A stretch of 64,000 nucleotides of DNA from Natronococcus pandeyae (GTDB lineage Archaea > Halobacteriota > Halobacteria > Halobacteriales > Natrialbaceae), in the NCBI RefSeq assembly GCF_008122205.1, contig NZ_PHNJ01000002.1, positions 248,001 through 312,000 of the forward strand, in the 5' to 3' direction. Below the pieces are notes generated by a model. It was not told where the DNA came from. It saw nothing but the letters and a program-made list of their open reading frames with translations, and ran no database searches. Both the position numbers and the translations under genes were made by a program. Below are positions 60,044 to 64,000 of this stretch, in pieces; within the stretch, counting starts at the first letter, position 1; each line of letters starts with the position of its first letter.

Positions 60044-60775
60044 CTACTGTGAGTCGAGTCGCGTCCCCCTCGCCGCCGTCGCCTTGAACGAGGCGACGAC
60101 GGATCGGCCGGGTTCGAGCCCCAGGCGCTCGCGGCTCGAGCGCGTGACGAGGGCCTCGAGGTCGGCGTCCCCGTTCCCATTCCCGTTTCCGTCTCCGGCC
60201 TCGTCCTCCGCCAGTGAGAGCGTCACGCTGGCGATCTCCTCGCCGGGCTCGACGGCTGTCACCGTTCCGGCGAAGCGGTTCCGGAGGCTCGTCCCGTCCG
60301 GTTCGGGCGTCTCGTCCGGATCGGTCAGGACGACGGCGTCCGAGCGGACGCTGATCTGGACCTCGCGGACTCCGGGCGGAGCCAGCGCGACGATGGGGCC
60401 GGCGGCCGTCTCGACGGTCGCGAGTTCGCCGGTTCGCTCGTCGACGGTCCCCGTGAACACCGACTCGGTGACCGTCGCCACGCCGTCGAGTTCGGTCGCG
60501 TGGCGGTCGAACCGTCGGCGAAGCTCGTGGGCGGTGTCCGTCAGCCTGGTTCCACCGCCGCCGCGTCCGCCGCGCTGGCGCTCCGTGAGCTGGCCGACTT
60601 CCGCCTCGAGTTCGACGATCCGGTTCTGGAGCCGCGCGTAGGACCGTCCCAGCTCTTCGGCCGCCCCGTGCATGGATCCCTGTCGGTCGATCGCCTCGAG
60701 CATCTCGATGTCGCGGCGCTCGATCGTGACGTCGCCGGCCGAGAGTTTCGTGCTGAAGTCCTTCTCGATGCCCAT
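60044..60775 (-). CDS. ModE-type molybdate/tungstate regulator (HTH plus TOBE)
   Basis: 243-residue regulator. The N-terminal winged helix-turn-helix is of the LysR/ModE kind (IERRDIEMLEAIDRQGSMHGAAEELGRSYARLQNRIVELEAEVG), followed by the Gly-rich wing (RQRGGRGGGGTRLT). The C-terminal part has two TOBE-like regions (about 110-235: VTESVFTGTVDERTGELATVET, SLRNRFAGTVTAVEPGEE), which bind oxyanions. It is the last gene of the tup operon, 31 bases after tupC, so it probably senses the imported anion and controls the operon. Confidence 0.85.
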   Translation of the reverse strand: MGIEKDFSTKLSAGDVTIERRDIEMLEAIDRQGSMHGAAEELGRSYARLQNRIVELEAEVGQLTERQRGGRGGGGTRLTDTAHELRRRFDRHATELDGVATVTESVFTGTVDERTGELATVETAAGPIVALAPPGVREVQISVRSDAVVLTDPDETPEPDGTSLRNRFAGTVTAVEPGEEIASVTLSLAEDEAGDGNGNGNGDADLEALVTRSSRERLGLEPGRSVVASFKATAARGTRLDSQ

Positions 60776-60806
60776 TGGTGTCTCCGTGTAGTCGCGTGGT
60801 TCGTTC

Positions 60807-61574
60807 TCAGTAGATCAGTTCGCCGTCGATAAACTTCCGGGTGCGTTCGTCCCGCGGGGCCTCGAAGATCGTCGCCGTCTCGCCGACTTCGATGATGCCG
60901 TCGCCGAGCAGGACCGCGACCCGATCGGCGACGCGCTCGGCCTGGTTCATGTCGTGGGTCGCGACGACGACGCCGATCTCCCGGTCACGCGCCTCGAGCA
61001 CGGCGTCCTCGATGACGGCCGTGTTCCGCGGATCCAGGTCGGAGGTCGGCTCGTCGAGCAACAGGACGTCGGGATCGTACGCGAGCGCGCGAGCGAACGC
61101 GACGCGCTGGGCCTCGCCGCCCGACAGCGACGCGGCGTTCTGGGTCGCGCTGTCGGCGAGGCCGACGACGTCGAGCGCCTCGAGGGTCTCCCCCGTTCCG
61201 GGTGCCTCACCGGTGAGGCGCTCGAGGTGCCATTTGAGGCGCTCGAGCCACGAACGACGGACGCGAAGCCCGTACTCGACGTTCCGGCGGATGCTCGCGT
61301 CGAACAGGTTCGCCGTCTGGAACACCATGCCGATCCGTCGGCGACACGCCAGCCGCCGGCGCTCCGGGGCCGCCCAGACGTCGGTCCCGTCGTACTCGAT
61401 CCGTCCTCGATCCGGGCGCTCGAACAGCGCGAGCAGGCGCAGCAGCGTCGACTTGCCGACGCCCGAGGGACCGATGATCGCGACGACCTCGCCCGGCGAC
61501 ACCGACAGCGAGACCTCCTCGAAGACCGGATCACCGTTGTATCCGTGGTGAACGTCGGTAACGTCGAGCGTCAT
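60807..61574 (-). CDS. tupC: Tungstate ABC transporter ATP-binding protein
   Basis: 255-residue ATPase. Walker [21 protein letters not shown], signature [17 protein letters not shown], Walker [15 protein letters not shown] and H loop [16 protein letters not shown] are intact. The order receptor-permease-ATPase and the TupA features give the tungstate assignment. ATG overlaps the permease stop by four bases. Has an unusual insertion around residues 95-120 ([20 protein letters not shown]) before the signature. Confidence 0.92.
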   Translation of the reverse strand: MTLDVTDVHHGYNGDPVFEEVSLSVSPGEVVAIIGPSGVGKSTLLRLLALFERPDRGRIEYDGTDVWAAPERRRLACRRRIGMVFQTANLFDASIRRNVEYGLRVRRSWLERLKWHLERLTGEAPGTGETLEALDVVGLADSATQNAASLSGGEAQRVAFARALAYDPDVLLLDEPTSDLDPRNTAVIEDAVLEARDREIGVVVATHDMNQAERVADRVAVLLGDGIIEVGETATIFEAPRDERTRKFIDGELIY

Positions 61575-62287
61575 CGGAGCCCCCCGGAGTCGCTTCCCAG
61601 CCGGACGACGATGGCGTTGACGAGCAGTACCAGGACGACGAGCAACGCTCCGAGGATCATCGCGGTCTCGAACCGTCCCTGTCGGGCCTCGAGCTGGATC
61701 GCCGTCGTGAGAGTTCGGGTGTAGGATTCGCCCTCCGGTCCGGCGATGTTCCCGCCGACGATGAGGACGGAGCCGACCTCGCTGATCGCCCGACCGAAGC
61801 CCGCGAGGACCGCCGTCGCGATGCCGTATCTGGCTTCTTTGATCGTGACGAGCGCGACGTCGAGCCGCGTGCCGCCGATCGCGAACGCCGCGTCGCGCAC
61901 GCCCTGATCGACGCTCGAGACGGCCGCGAGGCTGACGCCCGTGATGACCGGTGCGGCGAGGACGAACTGCGACATGATCATCGCCTCGCGGGTGAAGACG
62001 AGTTCGAACGAGCCCAGCGGTCCCTGGTTCGAAACGGCGAAGAGGACGACGAGACCCACGACGACGCTCGGAAACCCCATCCCGGTGTTGATGATCGAGG
62101 TGAGCAACTGCTTGCCCCGAAACTCTTTGAAGCCGAGCAAGAGTGCGACTGGGAGGCTACACAGCGTGCTCAACGCGACCGCGATAAGACTCACGTACAG
62201 CGAGACGTAGACGATACTCCGGATGTACGTCCACTCGAAGGGGAACTCGATCAGCAGCGGGTGCAACGCTCCGGTTCCAGGTATCAT
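61571..62287 (-). CDS. tupB: Tungstate ABC transporter permease
   Basis: 238-residue membrane permease with about six helices. EAA-type loop visible as [41 protein letters not shown]. It forms a homodimeric channel with tupC. Stop overlaps tupC start by four bases; start lies 12 bases from the stop of tupA. Assignment rests on TupA-like partner and ModE neighbour. Confidence 0.92.
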   Translation of the reverse strand: MIPGTGALHPLLIEFPFEWTYIRSIVYVSLYVSLIAVALSTLCSLPVALLLGFKEFRGKQLLTSIINTGMGFPSVVVGLVVLFAVSNQGPLGSFELVFTREAMIMSQFVLAAPVITGVSLAAVSSVDQGVRDAAFAIGGTRLDVALVTIKEARYGIATAVLAGFGRAISEVGSVLIVGGNIAGPEGESYTRTLTTAIQLEARQGRFETAMILGALLVVLVLLVNAIVVRLGSDSGGLR

Positions 62288-62299
62288 CCCTATCGCGTA

Positions 62300-63235
62300 T
62301 CAGTCGTCGGTCGTTCTCTCCCAGTCCTCCGGCACGTACTGCTGGAAGTTCGGCTCCTCGGCCAGCGCCTCGGGGAAGAACAGCTGTTCGCCGTCGACGG
62401 CGTACTCCGCGATGATCTTCTGGCCCTCGACGCTCGTGAGATAGCCGATGTACGCCATCGCGAGGTCATACTCGACGTTCTCGTGGACGGCGGGGTTAAC
62501 CGCGACGATTCCGTACGGATTCGCGAGCAGCTCCGGACCTCCCTCGATCGGCCCCTCGACGAGGATCTCGAGGTCGATATCCGACTGCATGGAGAGATAC
62601 GTCCCGCGGTCGGCGAGCGTGTAGCCCCCGCCCTGATTGGTCTGGCTGAGCACTTCTCCCATTCCCTGTCCTCGTTCCTGGTACCACTCGCCGAACTCGT
62701 CGACGCCGGCGGCGTCCCAGATCTCGAGTTCCTTCGTGTGCGTCCCGGACTCGTCGCCGCGCGAGAGGAACGTCGACTCCGTCGCGGCGATCTCCTCGAA
62801 CGCCTCGGTGATCTCCTCCGCACCCGAAATCCCCGCCGGATCGTCCGACTCGCCGACGACGACGAAATCGTTGAACATGAGATCGCGGCGGTTGACGCCG
62901 TACCCGTCCTCGATGAACTCGTCCTCGAGCGAGCGGGCGTGAACCATCACGACGTCCGAGTCGCCGTTTCGTGCGTGCTCGAGCGCGGCACCGGTCCCTT
63001 CGGAAACCGTCTCGACGCCCACACCGTATCGCTCCTCGAACGAGAGGTTCACCTCGTCGAGCAGACCCGTATCGTAGGTGCTCGTCGTCGTCGTGAGCGT
63101 GATGCTCTCGCCGCTGATCGCCGGTCCGCCGTCGCCTTCGTCGCCGTTACCGTCGCTCACGGCCGCACAGCCGGCAAACCCAGCGGCGACGCCGCTCCCG
63201 GCTACCGCGAGGAACCGGCGGCGTTGTATCGCCAT
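62300..63235 (-). CDS. tupA: Tungstate-binding receptor TupA (Tat lipoprotein)
   Basis: 311-residue receptor. Signal: Arg5-Arg6-Arg7 ([11 protein letters not shown]) and lipobox Cys23 (GFAGC). The TupA signature [21 protein letters not shown] (here [16 protein letters not shown] is split over residues about 47-62) is diagnostic of tungstate receptors rather than ModA; other family segments: [38 protein letters not shown] and [16 protein letters not shown] 63235 is chosen over the upstream reading to 63289. First gene of tupA-tupB-tupC-modE-like. Confidence 0.95.
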   Translation of the reverse strand: MAIQRRRFLAVAGSGVAAGFAGCAAVSDGNGDEGDGGPAISGESITLTTTTSTYDTGLLDEVNLSFEERYGVGVETVSEGTGAALEHARNGDSDVVMVHARSLEDEFIEDGYGVNRRDLMFNDFVVVGESDDPAGISGAEEITEAFEEIAATESTFLSRGDESGTHTKELEIWDAAGVDEFGEWYQERGQGMGEVLSQTNQGGGYTLADRGTYLSMQSDIDLEILVEGPIEGGPELLANPYGIVAVNPAVHENVEYDLAMAYIGYLTSVEGQKIIAEYAVDGEQLFFPEALAEEPNFQQYVPEDWERTTDD

Positions 63236-63465
63236 GGATATCACGACCCACCGAATCGGCAAATAGCTTTGGGTGGGAAGTAACCACATTCAGTTTCAAC
63301 CAAACTCGCCTTCCGCGTCGTCCGGTTGTAGGAGAGTGTTCCAACGAAATGCTCTGCAAACGATAACTGGATCACGTTACAGTACGGCGACGCCAATCCG
63401 TAGCGACGTAGTAGGCTGACCCGGGACCGATGAGTTGTTTGCTCGCAACGCCTAATCGTCGTACG

Positions 63466-63882
63466 ATGTACGTCCGGACGGCGACACCCGACGACGCGCT
63501 CGAGGTTCGGCGGATCCTCGACGGCGCGATGCTCGACCCCGGCGACGTCGAAGCGCGGATCGACGCCGACGACGTCCTCGTCGCCGGCGACCACCGCGGC
63601 GGAAGCGGGGGAGTCGACGGAACGTCGGAGCGGATTCTCGGTGCGCTCGTCCTCGAGCCCCGTGAGTGCGGCGCGCACGTCTCGGCGATCAGCGTCCGGC
63701 GTCGCCACCGGGGACGCGGTATCGGGCGAACGCTGGTCGAACGCGCGCTCGAGCGAGAGTGTCGGCTCACGGCACGGTTCGACGACGGCGTCCGCCCGTT
63801 CTACGAGACACTCGGCTTCGCGATCGAGCCGATCGACGACCAGCGACATCGCGGCGTCGTCGTGGCGGGAAAGGAGTCGTAA
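63466..63882 (+). CDS. GNAT-family N-acetyltransferase
   Basis: 138-residue GNAT enzyme. N-terminal VRTATPDDALEVRRILDGAM, then the acetyl-CoA loop motif RRRHRGRGIGRTLVERALERE, and the last strand FYETLGFAIEPIDDQRHRGVVV. Substrate unknown. ATG 63466 is preferred over 63430 because the former begins directly with the first strand. Complete, in contrast with the remnant at 7672. Confidence 0.88.
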   Translation: MYVRTATPDDALEVRRILDGAMLDPGDVEARIDADDVLVAGDHRGGSGGVDGTSERILGALVLEPRECGAHVSAISVRRRHRGRGIGRTLVERALERECRLTARFDDGVRPFYETLGFAIEPIDDQRHRGVVVAGKES

Positions 63883-63956
63883 CGAGGAGGAGTCGTGACG
63901 GAAGCCGTCCGTTGCCGGCGGAACTTTAACACCGAGAACGTGGTACAGGGCTTCGC

Positions 63957-64000
63957 ATGGCGATACAACGGATGCTCAGCGGTGACCCGTCGAAGAGTGC
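63957..64000 (+). CDS. Start of a further gene (runs off the window)
   Basis: ATG 63957 begins MAIQRMLSGDPSKS and is open to the end of the window. GGAACTTTAACACC (63920-63933) is a plausible TATA region about 30 bases upstream. Too short to identify. Confidence 0.45.
   Translation, partial: MAIQRMLSGDPSKS

Overview
The window is a gene-dense, high-GC stretch of a halophilic archaeon (class Halobacteria). Evidence: strongly acidic proteins, four Tat-exported lipoproteins serving as transport receptors (twin Arg, then a C-terminal lipobox Cys), TATA-like boxes about 27-32 bases upstream of start codons (leaderless transcripts), an archaeal replication factor C small subunit, archaeal-type AlaRS, a SAMP-type ubiquitin-like modifier, a haloarchaeal 2Fe-2S ferredoxin and an IS1341-type TnpB. 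CTCGAG is conspicuously frequent, as in many Natrialbaceae; the family assignment is a guess.

Layout. 0-7 kb: partial ferredoxin, two PiT-type phosphate permeases around a UspA protein and an octapeptide-repeat membrane protein, then an SLC13/RCK_C permease. 7-12.6 kb: hisA, a GNAT remnant, a small membrane protein, hisB, then several haloarchaeal proteins (zinc ribbon, ACT regulator, YigZ/IMPACT, PH-like membrane protein). 12.7-17 kb: a TAXI-type TRAP transporter operon (receptor, DUF1850 protein, fused permease), followed by an S9 peptidase. 19-25 kb: small proteins, cstA, upp and a conserved haloarchaeal protein. 25-29 kb: a polar amino-acid ABC operon. 29-35.7 kb: a third PiT permease, a CNNM/CorC protein, a glutaredoxin-like/cysteine-less peroxiredoxin-like pair, Sua5 and a Cas4-like protein, then an intergenic segment with a MITE and palindromes. 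35.8-38 kb: a membrane EtfD/HdrD-like iron-sulfur oxidoreductase with a palindromic operator.

38-50.8 kb is the most accessory part. An IS1341-type tnpB lies next to a short inverted-repeat element (MITE) that supplies the last codons and stop of a degenerate acyl-CoA ligase. Next come an alpha/beta hydrolase lacking its nucleophile, an M20 peptidase, a tripartite tricarboxylate transporter (tctC-tctB-tctA), a divergent second M20 peptidase and an acetamidase/formamidase-family enzyme. Together these look like an uptake-and-hydrolysis module for an amide or N-acyl organic acid (inference).

50.9-64 kb: alaS, a Tat-like/membrane protein pair, a histidine-kinase-like protein without the phosphoacceptor His, rfcS, a bactofilin-like membrane protein, a hairpin-rich gap, a SAMP2-like modifier whose diglycine is followed by two residues, a tungstate ABC operon (tupA-B-C plus a ModE-type regulator), a GNAT enzyme and the start of another gene.

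No tRNA, rRNA or CRISPR array was recognised. The best candidates for new biology are the paired degenerate enzymes at 40.8-43 kb, the hairpin-bearing insertion in tnpB, the perfect-hairpin array at 59.15-59.25 kb, the octad-repeat protein, the pseudo-histidine-kinase and the SAMP2 C-terminal extension.
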